A DNA stretch of 64,000 bases from Stutzerimonas stutzeri (GTDB taxonomy: Bacteria > Pseudomonadota > Gammaproteobacteria > Pseudomonadales > Pseudomonadaceae), in NCBI RefSeq assembly GCF_024448955.1, contig NZ_JAMOIH010000008.1, forward strand, positions 124,001-188,000. Direction: 5' to 3'. Below the pieces are notes generated by a model. That model saw only the letters and a program-made list of their open reading frames with translations. It ran no database searches and had not been told where the DNA came from. This document shows positions 46,850 through 56,663 of the stretch, in pieces (the first letter of the stretch is position 1; every line of letters begins with the position of its first letter). A program made the position numbers and the translations under genes.

Positions 46850-47875
46850 ATGTCTGAGCAGGCGTTGTTATTGGTAAACCTGGGGTCACCGGCTTCTACC
46901 GAGGTGGCGGACGTGCGTCGTTATCTTGATCAGTTCCTGATGGATCCTTACGTCGTCGACCTGCCGTGGCCCGTTCGACGCTTGCTGGTCTCATTGATTC
47001 TGCTCAAGCGGCCGGCGCAATCCGCTCACGCCTACGCGTCGATCTGGTGGCCGGAAGGGTCGCCGTTGGTGGTGCTCAGCCAGCAGCTGGCCGATGCGGT
47101 GCGCCCTCACTGGACGGAGGGTCCGGTGGAATTGGCGATGCGCTATGGCGAGCCGTCGATCGAGCGCGCGTTGGTCGGGCTGGCGAAGCGGGGTATCAAG
47201 CAGGTGACTTTCGCGCCGCTGTACCCGCAATTCGCCGATAGCACCACGACGACCGCAATCCAGGAAGCACGCCGGGTCATCCGGGACAATCGTCTGGATA
47301 TCAGGCTATCGATCCTGCAGCCCTTCTACGATCAGCCCGAATACCTCGATGCACTGGTCGACAGCGTGAAACCGTACCTGACCCAGAACTTCGATCATCT
47401 GCTGCTGAGCTTTCATGGCCTGCCCGAGCGCCATCTGCACAAGGCCGATCCGACCGGTTCGCATTGCCTGAAAGGCGCCGATTGCTGCCAGCGGGCCGAA
47501 GGAGCCGTCCTCGCCAATTGCTACCGCGCTCAGTGCATGCAAAGCGGCGCCGCATTTGCCGAACGTGCCGGATTGCGCGCGGAGCAGTGGTCGGTGTCGT
47601 TCCAGTCGCGGCTCGGCCGCGCCAAATGGATCGAGCCCTACACCGAGGCGCAGCTGGACGAATTGGCAGCAAAAGGCGTCAGGAAGCTGCTGGTGATGTG
47701 CCCGGCGTTCGTTGCCGACTGCATCGAAACGCTGGAGGAAATCGGCGACCGTGGCCGCGAGCAATTCATCGCCGCGGGCGGGGAAGAGCTGCAGCTGATC
47801 CCCTGTCTCAATACCCATGAGAGCTGGGTGCAGGCGCTGATCGCCCTGTGCCGGCGCGCCCCGCAGGCGCTATGA
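46850..47875 (+). CDS. hemH: ferrochelatase
   Basis: Inserts Fe(II) into protoporphyrin IX, the last step of heme synthesis. The protein is 341 residues: [11 protein letters not shown] start, [26 protein letters not shown] with the metal-site His, then [23 protein letters not shown] and [20 protein letters not shown] 46850 is favoured over ATG 46844 because AGGA lies six bases before it. Protoporphyrin is a photosensitiser, so its place beside photolyase and photoreceptor genes makes sense as part of a light response. It is convergent with the LOV gene, 11 bases apart. Confidence 0.95.
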   Translation: MSEQALLLVNLGSPASTEVADVRRYLDQFLMDPYVVDLPWPVRRLLVSLILLKRPAQSAHAYASIWWPEGSPLVVLSQQLADAVRPHWTEGPVELAMRYGEPSIERALVGLAKRGIKQVTFAPLYPQFADSTTTTAIQEARRVIRDNRLDIRLSILQPFYDQPEYLDALVDSVKPYLTQNFDHLLLSFHGLPERHLHKADPTGSHCLKGADCCQRAEGAVLANCYRAQCMQSGAAFAERAGLRAEQWSVSFQSRLGRAKWIEPYTEAQLDELAAKGVRKLLVMCPAFVADCIETLEEIGDRGREQFIAAGGEELQLIPCLNTHESWVQALIALCRRAPQAL

Positions 47876-47886
47876 AGTATTCACGG

Positions 47887-48333
47887 TCATTGCTTCAGAG
47901 CGGCGAGCTGCTCCTTGAGTCGCCGCACTTCGGCCTCCAGTTCGATCACGCGCTGCCTGGCCTCGACCTCACGGCTCACATCCTTCTGGATGCCGATGAA
48001 ATAGGTGAGCTGGTCCGCTTCGTTGAACACGGGCGTAATCGACAGCTCGTTCCAGAACGCGCTGCCATCCTTGCGGTAATTACGAAGGGTCTGGCGGCAC
48101 GGCTGGCGGCTTCTGACCGCCTTGCGAATCGCCGCGATGCCAGGCTGGTCGCGGTGGCCCGCCTGTAGAAAGCGGCAATCCTGATAGAGAATATCGTCCA
48201 CGTCGTAGCCAGTCAGACGCTGAAAGGCGGGATTGGCGTAGATGAGGATGTTGTCTTCGCCTTCCTGCTCGGCGACCACGATCCCGTCGTTGGAGGCTTC
48301 GATTACCAGTTGCAGCAGTTTGGCATTGATCAT
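47887..48333 (-). CDS. short LOV blue-light photoreceptor
   Basis: A 148-residue protein made of one LOV (PAS-type) domain and a C-terminal Jalpha-like coiled helix with no output domain. It binds FMN and forms a cysteinyl adduct in blue light. The photoactive Cys is in DCRFLQ at residue 53, the same number as in the P. putida short LOV proteins, and YRKDGSAFWNELSITPV and YFIGIQKDVS are typical. The usual GxNCRFLQ has QDCRFLQ here, a known variant in this group. It is divergent from the litR-like gene, and such proteins are reported to act on class II LitR. Confidence 0.93.
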   Translation of the reverse strand: MINAKLLQLVIEASNDGIVVAEQEGEDNILIYANPAFQRLTGYDVDDILYQDCRFLQAGHRDQPGIAAIRKAVRSRQPCRQTLRNYRKDGSAFWNELSITPVFNEADQLTYFIGIQKDVSREVEARQRVIELEAEVRRLKEQLAALKQ

Positions 48334-48475
48334 CTGGGCGTCTCTTGTCGGTGTTGCGGCATTCTAGGGCAGGTTCGGACGGCGCGGCACAACGCCCTTG
48401 ATACTGGCTCGCGCGGTTCATGCGCAAACGCTGAGCTACAATGCGCCACTCTTTCTGCATGAGCTGTCCCGTGTC

Positions 48476-49420
48476 ATGACTCAATTTGGCCGTGCTTCTA
48501 CACTACTTGCTTCTGATCCGACCGGTCAGGAAGAGCTCTTTCCCATTCGGGAAGTCTCGCGCCTGACAGGTGTCAACCCGATCACGCTGCGAGCATGGGA
48601 GCGCCGCTACGGCCTCATTCGGCCCATCCGCACCGAAAGCGGCCATCGCCTTTATTCCCTGGCCGATATCGAGACGATTCGCAGCATCCTGGCCTGGATT
48701 GACCGCGGCGTCGCGGTAAGCAAAGTGGGCAGTATCCTGTCTCGCGACGCTGCAAAGTCTGAGGGGCGGTGGCATGCGGACGCAGCCGAGTGGGGCGATT
48801 GGACGGCGCAGGTGCAGCGTGCCGTGGGCAGCTTCGATCACTCCTGGCTTGAACAGATCTACGGGCAGCTCATTTCTACTTATTCGCTGCTGATAGTCCT
48901 TCAGGATGTGATGCTGCCGTTGTGGCAGCGGTTGTCGCTGCGTCAGGGCGAATATGGCCAGACCAGCGAATGGCTGTTCCTCGATGCCTTCCTCCGTGCC
49001 CACGTGCTGCAAAGCTTGCAGCTTGATCGCGATCAGGCGAAGAGTCGGGTACTGCTGGCTGCGGTCCCGGGGCAATGTCGTGAGCTGGAACTGTTGGTCA
49101 CTGGCTTGTTGCTGTCCAGCGATGCGGTTGCGGTCAATGTGCTGGCAGTCGGTCAGCCACTGAACGAGTTGCCACTGGTTTGCGAGAAAACTCGCCCGAG
49201 AGCGTTGGTGCTGTATTCCAACGTACCGCCGAACGCGGGACTGCTGCGTCAACTGGCCAAACTCGCGTTGGGGCTCGATTGCCCATTGGCGTTGGCAGGC
49301 GAGGCGGCCGAGTTTTCAGAGCAGAGCTTGCGAGGCTCACCGATTGCGCGCCTCGGTAATTCGGGCGAACTTATGCAACGCCGTCTGCGGCAGTTTCTCG
49401 ATGGACGTCTGGATACCTGA
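48476..49420 (+). CDS. litR: LitR/CarH-like MerR-family regulator without cobalamin ligand
   Basis: A 314-residue repressor. The MerR helix-turn-helix is at about 20-90 (FPIREVSRLTGVNPITLRAWERRYGLIRPIRTESGHRLYS). The rest matches the two-part sensor of CarH/LitR: a helical bundle and a Rossmann-like domain. Where CarH has a G-E-x-H-x-L-G block supplying the cobalt-binding His, this protein reads PGQCRELELL, so no ligand is present. That fits the class II LitR of pseudomonads, which rely on a short LOV protein. ATG 48476 is chosen over upstream ATGs by N-terminal fit. The target is probably the TGTACA-type operators upstream of the phrB operon. Confidence 0.85.
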   Translation: MTQFGRASTLLASDPTGQEELFPIREVSRLTGVNPITLRAWERRYGLIRPIRTESGHRLYSLADIETIRSILAWIDRGVAVSKVGSILSRDAAKSEGRWHADAAEWGDWTAQVQRAVGSFDHSWLEQIYGQLISTYSLLIVLQDVMLPLWQRLSLRQGEYGQTSEWLFLDAFLRAHVLQSLQLDRDQAKSRVLLAAVPGQCRELELLVTGLLLSSDAVAVNVLAVGQPLNELPLVCEKTRPRALVLYSNVPPNAGLLRQLAKLALGLDCPLALAGEAAEFSEQSLRGSPIARLGNSGELMQRRLRQFLDGRLDT

Positions 49421-49518
49421 CGTTTTGCTGAGCGGAGCATCGGTTCCGCCCTTGAATCATTGTGTCTAACTCCAGTTGGCGCGATGCTCAGTGACTTCAG
49501 CCGAAACACGATGCCGCC

Positions 49519-52044
49519 ATGCGCCAGTCCATCTATCCAGCCGAACGTCCGCCGCAATTGACTCTGACCAACGGTTTGCGGGTGCGTCTGTTATCTCTGC
49601 CGCACAGCGCGCAGGCCGCAGCCCTGGTACGAGTGCATGCCGGTTCCCACGACGCGCCTCGAGCCTATCCGGGGCTGGCCCATTTTCTCGAACACCTGCT
49701 GTTTCTTGGCAGCCGGGATTACCCGGTGGCGCAGAGCCTGATGCCTTTCATTCAGGCCTGCGGCGGGCAACTGAACGCATCGACGCGGGAGCGGCATACC
49801 GACTTTTTCTTCCAGCTTCCGGCTGGCCAGCTTGAGGAAGGCTTGCGCCGTCTGCTGGATATGCTGGCGTATCCGCTGCTGGATCCAGAAGCGCAAGTGC
49901 GCGAGCGCGAGGTATTGCACGCCGAGTTTCTCGCTCGCGCTAAGGATCGAGAGACGCTATCCGATGCGGCGTTGGCCCGCGCAATCGACTCCACGCACCC
50001 AGCCAGCGGCTTTCATGCCGGCAACCGGGAAACCTTGCCGGTAGATGACCCAGATTTTCAGCAGGCGCTGCACGGCTACCATCAGCGTTTCTATCGGACC
50101 GGGCAGATGGAGCTACTACTGGCCGGTCCGCAGAGCGAAGCTGTATTGCAGCGCCTTGCGGAGCAGGCCGACATATCGCTGATCGCAGGTGCTGCCGTGC
50201 GGCGATCCCCGCCCGTGTTGCATGCCCGCACGGAGTGGTGGTCGAGGCTGCAACTGGAGCAAACGCAGCCGCGTTTGCTGCTCGCCTTCATCGTCGACGG
50301 TTTGGATGAGCACGCCTTGCCGGCGCTGGATTACCTCGCAACCTGGATCGCCTCCGAAGCGCCGAACGGATTGTCGCAGCGCTTGCAGGCGGCGGGCCTG
50401 TGCCAGGCGCTGTTGCTGCGGGCGCCGTACTGGTTTGCGGGGCAGGGCGTGTTGGTCATCGAGGCATTGCTGACGAGCAAGGGCCTGGCGCAGCGAGCCA
50501 CGGTGGTCGATGCGCTGACGGATTGGCTGCGCTTCTTCGTTGAACCATCGTGTTGGCAAGCGTGCTGGGATGAGTACCGACTGATAGCCGATCGCAGCCT
50601 GCACGGCGCCGAGCCTTTGAAGCTGCTGCGCCATTGGGTGGAACCGCTGGCCTGGGCCGCCGATTCCGATGAAGCCGGCATAGGCGATGCGCTGCGCACC
50701 CTGATAACGCGAATGACGGACACTGGACCGGTGATCCTCACCGTCGATACGGCTCCTTGCGGCTCGGTCAGTACTGATGGATTTCCGCTGCGCATGGCCA
50801 GCGAGCCTCAATTAACCGCCGCGCACCGCGACTGGCACTGGCAGATTCCACAGCCCAATCCCTGGTTGAAGGCCGCCGTGTCGGATGGCAAGGCTGCCAA
50901 CCCCGTCGCCGCATTGCGTTGGCTGGGTCCGACAGAGGAGAGCGGCAAGGCTGCATTGATGCTGCGTTGGCGCTTCGCTGAACTGCCGGTGCCGGCACTC
51001 TGGCATGGGCTGTCGCATGCGCTGCAAGGATGCGTCTGGGCAGCACGGCAGGCGGGCGTGGAACTGCGCTTCGAGGACATGGGGCATAGCTGGACGCTGA
51101 GTCTGTGTGGTTTCGCCGAAGCCGTGCCACCCATTCTTCGCGACGTTGCCTACTTGCTCGCCGAGCCCCCCGAGGCGTCGCTTGCCCAAGGTGCGCGGCT
51201 GGCAGAACAGCACCGTTCGCTGGGGCAGGATGAAATGCTGCTTCGTCAGTTACTCAGTCGTTTGCCACGTCTGGTTGCTGGAATGCAGCAGTCAGCCGAG
51301 CCGGCCGGATCAGCTAATCGCGAACAGCTTCACGCCGCCTGGAATGATGCGCGTTGGGACGGGCTAGCGGTTGGCTTCTCCCCGCACGCCTCGGCGGCGC
51401 TGCTGGCATCGGTCGGCGCGTTGCCTGGTAAGCCTGCGCTGGACAAGGATTGGCTTGAGGCGCCGCCTACGGAAAGTCGCTGGCATCAGGTTGGAGACGG
51501 GGTGGTCACCAGCGACACGGCATTCATCCTGTTCTGTCCACTCGCAGATCGCCACCTTGAAGGCGAAGCGGCGTGGCGCGTGCTGGGGCGTTTGCTGGAG
51601 GGTGACTTCTTCCGTCGGATTCGCAGTGAGCTGCAGCTGGGCTACGCGGTGCTCAGCCGGTTCTGCCAGTTTGCCGGCCAGCCAGGCATGCTCTTCGCGG
51701 TGCAGTCGCCGACCGCTTCGGCGACTGAAATCTTCCGCCAAATCGAGGCGTTTCTGGATACCTTCGCGCTCCAGCTGGCAGAGCGCTCGACAGAAGATCT
51801 GACAGGGATCGCCCATGCGACAGCCGATCAGAAAGTCGCTGCTTCTGCCGATCTCAATGGCCATGCCGAACGAGCCTGGCAGGCGGTGCTGGCCGGGCAT
51901 GAATCCGATCGGATCGAACAGGTGATCAGAGCGATGCGCGAGCTGCGGCCAGCGGATCTTATGGCAGCCTTGCATGACCTGCGCGGGGGCGCTGGCCGGT
52001 TTATCGTAACCAATGCGCCGGCACCCGATGGTTGGGACCGATAG
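49519..52044 (+). CDS. pqqF: PqqF-type M16 zinc protease
   Basis: Inverse-motif zinc protease of the insulinase family, 841 residues, with two-lobed M16 repeats. The metal site HFLEH is at 55-59 and the second Glu region follows at about 130-136 (REVLHAEF). In pseudomonads pqqF precedes pqqA and its product trims the modified PqqA peptide during PQQ synthesis. Here the order is kept but the gap is 4.6 kb and filled with unrelated genes. It follows litR by about 100 bases. ATG 49519 has no strong ribosome-binding site. Confidence 0.87.
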   Translation: MRQSIYPAERPPQLTLTNGLRVRLLSLPHSAQAAALVRVHAGSHDAPRAYPGLAHFLEHLLFLGSRDYPVAQSLMPFIQACGGQLNASTRERHTDFFFQLPAGQLEEGLRRLLDMLAYPLLDPEAQVREREVLHAEFLARAKDRETLSDAALARAIDSTHPASGFHAGNRETLPVDDPDFQQALHGYHQRFYRTGQMELLLAGPQSEAVLQRLAEQADISLIAGAAVRRSPPVLHARTEWWSRLQLEQTQPRLLLAFIVDGLDEHALPALDYLATWIASEAPNGLSQRLQAAGLCQALLLRAPYWFAGQGVLVIEALLTSKGLAQRATVVDALTDWLRFFVEPSCWQACWDEYRLIADRSLHGAEPLKLLRHWVEPLAWAADSDEAGIGDALRTLITRMTDTGPVILTVDTAPCGSVSTDGFPLRMASEPQLTAAHRDWHWQIPQPNPWLKAAVSDGKAANPVAALRWLGPTEESGKAALMLRWRFAELPVPALWHGLSHALQGCVWAARQAGVELRFEDMGHSWTLSLCGFAEAVPPILRDVAYLLAEPPEASLAQGARLAEQHRSLGQDEMLLRQLLSRLPRLVAGMQQSAEPAGSANREQLHAAWNDARWDGLAVGFSPHASAALLASVGALPGKPALDKDWLEAPPTESRWHQVGDGVVTSDTAFILFCPLADRHLEGEAAWRVLGRLLEGDFFRRIRSELQLGYAVLSRFCQFAGQPGMLFAVQSPTASATEIFRQIEAFLDTFALQLAERSTEDLTGIAHATADQKVAASADLNGHAERAWQAVLAGHESDRIEQVIRAMRELRPADLMAALHDLRGGAGRFIVTNAPAPDGWDR

Positions 52045-52145
52045 GCAGCGCTGCCATTTTCAACACGGATGCCCTCGCTCTGTTCCGGAGAGACTCGAAC
52101 GTCGCTGATTGGAACTGCCGCTGTACAAACGATTTACCCGCGCGA

Positions 52146-52568
52146 TCAGCCGCCCAGGCCAGGTGCCCCCTCGTTCTCGTACGGCTCACCGGGAAACTGG
52201 ATCAGGCAGAAGCCGTTGCCGAATGGATCGCTCAGCGTGACCAGCCTGCCCCAGTCGAAAACGCGTATCGGTGTTTCCTGGCGCGCGCCGGCCGCTACCG
52301 CGCGTGCGGCGGACGCTTCGATATCGTCGACGACGAAGTCGGGGTGAATGGGCGTCCAGTGGCGGGCATAGGTGCGAATGCCAGCGTCGACTGCGGTGGC
52401 CGGTTCCGATCCGGCGTGCTCGATCAAGTAGATACGGCAGCCTGCGCCCAGCATTTCCGCTGCCGCCCCGTTGAACAGGGAGCGCGTATGGCGCAAGCCG
52501 AGGGCGTCCCGGTAGAAGGGGATCGCCTTGTCCAGATCTGCGACGTCGATGTTCAACAGAAGCTCCAT
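52146..52568 (-). CDS. VOC (glyoxalase/bleomycin-resistance) superfamily protein
   Basis: A 140-residue protein made of two beta-alpha-beta-beta-beta units (MELLLNIDVADLDKAIPFYRDALGL; PDFVVDDIEASAARAVAAGA; WGRLVTLSDPFGNGFCLIQF). The family binds a divalent metal and acts on small molecules, including methylglyoxal adducts and antibiotics. The exact reaction cannot be read from sequence. It is the first of four unrelated genes lying between pqqF and pqqA. Confidence 0.8.
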   Translation of the reverse strand: MELLLNIDVADLDKAIPFYRDALGLRHTRSLFNGAAAEMLGAGCRIYLIEHAGSEPATAVDAGIRTYARHWTPIHPDFVVDDIEASAARAVAAGARQETPIRVFDWGRLVTLSDPFGNGFCLIQFPGEPYENEGAPGLGG

Positions 52569-52631
52569 CGTCGTTCGTCTCCGTCATGCTTTTGAGCAGC
52601 TAAATTTGCACGTCCTGAAGGTTTGGCGTTC

Positions 52632-53344
52632 TCACGCAGACTGGCTTGCCGACCCGGTGACAATACGGTCCGCCGGCAGCTGCCCGGCGCCATCGCCTAA
52701 GGCTAGGTATACCTGTAGCGCGGCGTAGGCGTCGTTTGCGGCGTAATACCGTTGTGCATCGGTCAATGTTCGATTCGCCCAGTTGGACGTAGAGACGCTT
52801 CGAGATTTGCTCACCCGAGCGCCCAGCACCGCTGCGACCGCGCCGCGCAATCCGACCTGGCCTTTCTTGCCCTGATAGCGCAGCGTCGTGCCAAGGTCGA
52901 TGTAAATGCTGCAACTCGATGCCCAGGCGACTACGCAATCGGCTTCGATCTGAGCTCAGGCCAAAGCCGACCTTCAATAATTTGATTCGACTCCAGCACG
53001 GCTTTAGCTGCCTCAACGCAACCGTCCACGCGGACCTGAAACAGATAGGCGGTTTGCGGCGTGGCTAGCTGGATCACGTGAGGTCCGGTGGAAGCCTCGC
53101 CTATCTTGAAGGTGGGTTTGGATTCGGTATCGAAGCCGATCTGCGCGACGCTTAGGAGGTCTTCGACGGCTTGGGAGAACTCCGCCGGTGTCGAAGGCGT
53201 GACGATGCGGTCGAGCGTGAGTCCTTCGAAGCGCGGCAGGCCGTCGAGGTCGGCCAGCTGTGGGATGCGGATGATGATAGACCTCCATTTCAGAGCGCCG
53301 CTGCGATCGAGGGTGAGCGGACGGCTTTCAGTATTAAAGCCCAT
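52632..53344 (-). pseudogene. 3'-5' exonuclease (RNase D/DnaQ-like) with two frameshifts
   Basis: Reading from ATG 53344 gives the family start, with the exonuclease I motif IGFDTESKPTF and HVIQLAT, up to ESNQII. An extra base near 52975 then shifts the frame; removing it yields KVGFGLSSDRSRLRSRLG. A second extra base near 52900, after LQHL, must be removed to recover IDLGTTLRYQGKKGQ. The third frame then continues with LTDAQRYYAANDAYAALQVY, the last exonuclease motif, to TGA 52632. Both lesions are +1. No single frame covers the domain, so the gene is inactive unless these are sequencing errors. Confidence 0.82.
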
Positions 53345-53649
53345 AGCCTGTCGTCCGCGCAGGCAGTCCTTTCGCCTAACGGGTGTCAGCCTTGCCACCC
53401 GGCAAGAGTAGACGGCTCCCAGCGGAGCTGGCCCAGCCCCTTAGGCTCGTTCACCTCGAAACGTGACCTACCCTCGTTCAGCTCCAGCGAAGCATTCCGT
53501 CGGAAAAATACCAAATCAAGAGATATGACGTCATACATTTAATTGACGTTGCATCGTGCTTGCCTAGACTCCGAAACGCCGTTTTCACATGAAAAGTCGG
53601 TTAAAAGCAAACGGCGAAGTATGACGACAGCAAAAATAAGGATAAGAAA
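53345..53649 (+). promoter_or_regulatory. pectate lyase control region
   Basis: The 305 bases before the pectate lyase gene hold a perfect 12-base palindrome TATGACGTCATA at 53524-53535. A sigma-70-like pair follows: TTGACG 53543-53548 and TAGACT 53565-53570, spacer 16. A leader inverted repeat CGCCGTTT (53577-53584) and AAACGGCG (53609-53616) lies next. AAGGA sits just before the start codon. The palindrome is well placed to be an operator just upstream of the -35. Confidence 0.5.
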
Positions 53650-55011
53650 ATGCGAAATGTTGCAGCAGTTATGACGATCTCGTTGGGCATTGGCCTTTCC
53701 TCAGCAACGGCCGGTGCGTCGGTAGTCGTCAATGCCGGACTTGCCGGAGGAAGGATTCCGCTGGAGCGGCAGACGCTTCCCGTGCGCGATGGATTTGCCT
53801 CGATGGACGGTGGGACCAGCGGTGGTGCCTACGCGGTGCCCGGCCGTGTTTACGATGTCACCACGCGCGCCCAATTGAAGTCGGCGTTCGATGAAGCGGG
53901 GGACGAACCCAAGATCGTTCGCGTTCACGGCGCGCTTCTTGGCAACTCGGATGATTCAGGCAATCCGCTGACATGCGAAGACTATGCGCGGGGTACCGGA
54001 TATACCCTGGACAGCTACCTGGCTGCATACGATCCAGCGGTCTGGGGATGGGATACGGAGCCCTCCGGCGGTCCGGAGAACGCGCGTCGCCAGGCGGCTG
54101 AGAATCAGAAAAACACCATGGTGATTGAGGTGCCGAGCAACACGACGATCATCGGAGCGAACCCCAAGGCGAGCTTGATAGGGTTGTCGTTGCGAATAGA
54201 CGGCGAACGCAACGTGATCGTGCGTAACCTGAATCACAAAGCCGTCAGCGACTGCTTCCCGCAGTGGGACCCGACCGATGGTTCGGACGGAAACTGGAAC
54301 AGCGAATACGACATGGTTCAGATCATCAACGGCGCATCCAATATCTGGATCAACCACAACTACTACACGGACGACCCGAACTTCGACGACCAAGCGCCGA
54401 TGTATTTTGGCAGACCTTTCCAGCAGCATGATGGCTCGGTCGATATCACCTATGGGTCGGACCTTGTCACGGTGTCCTATAACCGCTTCGCGGATCGGGA
54501 CAAGCTGATGCTGGTCGGTTCCACCGATTCTCCGACGGCGGGGGATCCGGGCAAGCTGCGGGTGACGATTCACCACAACGAGTTCATCAATATCGGCCAG
54601 CGCGCCCCGCGCCTCCGCTGGGGGCATGCGGACGTCTACAACAACCATTTCATTCGCAACGACGACGCACGTGTCCCCTTCGGTTACGCCTTCGGCGTTG
54701 GTTATGACTCGCACATCTGGGCGGAAGCCAACGCCTTCACCTTTAGCCCCTCGGTGGACTCGACGCGAATCATCAAGCATTGGAAAGGGCAGGCGATCAC
54801 GACTATTGGCAATGTCATCAACCGCCGCAAGGTCGATTTGCTCGCGGCTTATAACGCCAATGCCGCAGCCGAACTGCAGCTAGTGAGCGATACCTCTTGG
54901 CGACCGACGCTACGCACCAGGGTCCATCCGGCGCAGGCTATCCCGGGTTTGCTCAAAAGGAAGGTCGGGCCGGTCTTGACGCTGGATAGAGGGCGCAAGC
55001 GGCACCATTGA
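53650..55011 (+). CDS. secreted pectate lyase, polysaccharide lyase family 1
   Basis: Cleaves polygalacturonate by beta-elimination outside the cell. The 453-residue protein has a signal peptide (to about 23). A right-handed beta-helix domain follows with PL1 signatures IWINHNYYTDD (the family's WIDH position has Asn here), the Ca-binding acidic residues in between, and the catalytic-Arg block RAPRLRWG. A basic tail ends RGRKRHH. ATG 53650 follows AAGGATAAG. It is cargo between pqqF and pqqA. With the T3SS and the GH5 enzyme it fits a plant-associated life, which is inference. Confidence 0.88.
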   Translation: MRNVAAVMTISLGIGLSSATAGASVVVNAGLAGGRIPLERQTLPVRDGFASMDGGTSGGAYAVPGRVYDVTTRAQLKSAFDEAGDEPKIVRVHGALLGNSDDSGNPLTCEDYARGTGYTLDSYLAAYDPAVWGWDTEPSGGPENARRQAAENQKNTMVIEVPSNTTIIGANPKASLIGLSLRIDGERNVIVRNLNHKAVSDCFPQWDPTDGSDGNWNSEYDMVQIINGASNIWINHNYYTDDPNFDDQAPMYFGRPFQQHDGSVDITYGSDLVTVSYNRFADRDKLMLVGSTDSPTAGDPGKLRVTIHHNEFINIGQRAPRLRWGHADVYNNHFIRNDDARVPFGYAFGVGYDSHIWAEANAFTFSPSVDSTRIIKHWKGQAITTIGNVINRRKVDLLAAYNANAAAELQLVSDTSWRPTLRTRVHPAQAIPGLLKRKVGPVLTLDRGRKRHH

Positions 55012-55135
55012 TCCATAGCGCCGGGCTCCAGCCTGAATGGCTTGGCAAACGGAGCGGCAAGCTGACCGGAACGCCACTACCGCGGTGGCGTTCTTGCACG
55101 ACGGACCGGCAATTTGAGGGCCCGGCGGTTCAGGT

Positions 55136-56329
55136 CTACCGCATCCGTGGATGCCGGAAAAACCAGATTGCCAGCGGTGAGGCGATCACGATCACGCATA
55201 GTCCCAGCAGCGTGATCGCTGCGGGCAGGCCGTGGTGGTCGGCAATCCAGCCTGCGGCGATCAAGGGCGCGATGCTGCCGACGTAGCCGCAAACCAGGTA
55301 GGTCGAAATCAACCCCGAGCGCTCTGTCGGCGTGGCGATGCGGTTGACCATGCTGATGCCGGCCAGCAGGCACATGCCATGGCCTGCTGCCGCGGCGCAG
55401 ACGCCAACGATGAACACGATGGGCGATCCGAGCTTAAAGTTGAGCACGAGCATGGCGTTGCTGAGCACGACCGCCAGCAAGCCGAGAAATCCGCACCAAC
55501 GCAGGCTCATCCTGGCGCACGCCAGCTGCATCATGGCCGAAGCCAGCAGGATGACGCCGATGGATGTACCGCTCACCACCGGTCCATGCCAGGGCAGCAT
55601 CTTCTCCAGAAATAGCGGGGCCATCGAGGCGTAAATGCCAAACACGCCGAAGGCGAAGAACGGGCAGGCGCAGGTAAGCGTGAACGCCAGCGAATCGCTG
55701 CGGCCCGTCCAGGCCAGGCGAGGCATGAAGGTTCTCCAGCTCGGCGATGCGGTCGCCAGTTCATCTGTATGCGGTTTCAGTTGCACGCGCATCAAGGCAT
55801 ACACAGCCAGCACACCCAACAGTAGTGAGGGTAAGTAGGTCACCATCAGCGGGTTCGGTAGCCACTGACCGGTGATGCCGCCCGTTATCGGGCCCAGACC
55901 AAAGCCAAAGGCGAGCAGGAAGCTGGTGATCATCGATATTCGCTGCGAAGCCCCGTCGCGCGAGATCTGTACCAGCCCGACCGTGGCGCTGGTGACGATC
56001 AGACTGGACGACAGACCCACCGCGAAACGACCCATGTTCAGGCTCGACAAGTCCCACGCGAGCATAGTCAGCAGGGTGCCGCCCCAACCCAGCAGCAGGC
56101 CGGCCAGCATCACCTTGCGAAAGCCCAGCGTGTCCGACAGCCGCCCCATGAACAGCAGGCCGAACAGCGCGCCCACCATGTAAACCACGTAAATCAGCGA
56201 GACGTCACTGGTACGCAACTGCCAGGCCTGCTGGTACAGCGGATAAAGCGGCGAAATGAGCGCTGTGCCCATCACACCCACGCACATGGCGAAGCAGACC
56301 CAGGGGAAGGCCGACCAGTTTTCTTTCAT
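55136..56329 (-). CDS. MFS transporter of unknown substrate
   Basis: A 397-residue major facilitator with 12 predicted helices and the loop 2-3 motif GRLSDTLGFRKVMLAG (about 61-76) of drug/H+ antiporter-like members. The N- and C-terminal halves are similar in size. No substrate-defining neighbour is present; it lies between the pectate lyase gene and pqqA, on the opposite strand to both. An efflux role is the default guess. Confidence 0.85.
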   Translation of the reverse strand: MKENWSAFPWVCFAMCVGVMGTALISPLYPLYQQAWQLRTSDVSLIYVVYMVGALFGLLFMGRLSDTLGFRKVMLAGLLLGWGGTLLTMLAWDLSSLNMGRFAVGLSSSLIVTSATVGLVQISRDGASQRISMITSFLLAFGFGLGPITGGITGQWLPNPLMVTYLPSLLLGVLAVYALMRVQLKPHTDELATASPSWRTFMPRLAWTGRSDSLAFTLTCACPFFAFGVFGIYASMAPLFLEKMLPWHGPVVSGTSIGVILLASAMMQLACARMSLRWCGFLGLLAVVLSNAMLVLNFKLGSPIVFIVGVCAAAAGHGMCLLAGISMVNRIATPTERSGLISTYLVCGYVGSIAPLIAAGWIADHHGLPAAITLLGLCVIVIASPLAIWFFRHPRMR

Positions 56330-56663
56330 CTACACGCCTGCATAACGAAAAGTGGGTGGAAACAATCTCGGTGGCGTTTCCATGAGCAGCCTAACGGTTT
56401 TTCGTCGGTGGGGCGATTGCCGAGGCCAACGTTTACGTGACTGCAATCGCAGCGTGGCCTTGGCGTCTAGGCATAGAAACTGCCTGATGACGCTGCGCTG
56501 AGCCGGCGCATTAATTAGAGGCACTCGCCGATGACGAGGCGAGGTGCCGGGCACTACCCGGACGCTGCGTTGTCTCCTTCTGTGCCATTCTGCTTTTCAG
56601 TGGACTAGGGTGTTCAATAGGCTGTCGGGCCAATCCGCAGCCATAAATAGAGGGGATCGAACC
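56330..56663. promoter_or_regulatory. divergent region upstream of pqqA
   Basis: About 330 bases between the MFS gene and pqqA. A short hairpin CCGGG-CACTA-CCCGG lies at about 56548-56562. AGAGGGG precedes the pqqA start by about ten bases. I see no clear consensus promoter or other gene. Confidence 0.4.

Noticed and set aside
52121..52130. CTGTACAAAC, identical to one arm of the LitR-type operator
   Set aside because: Only one arm is present, no partner lies nearby, and it sits beyond the 3' ends of convergent genes, not at a promoter.
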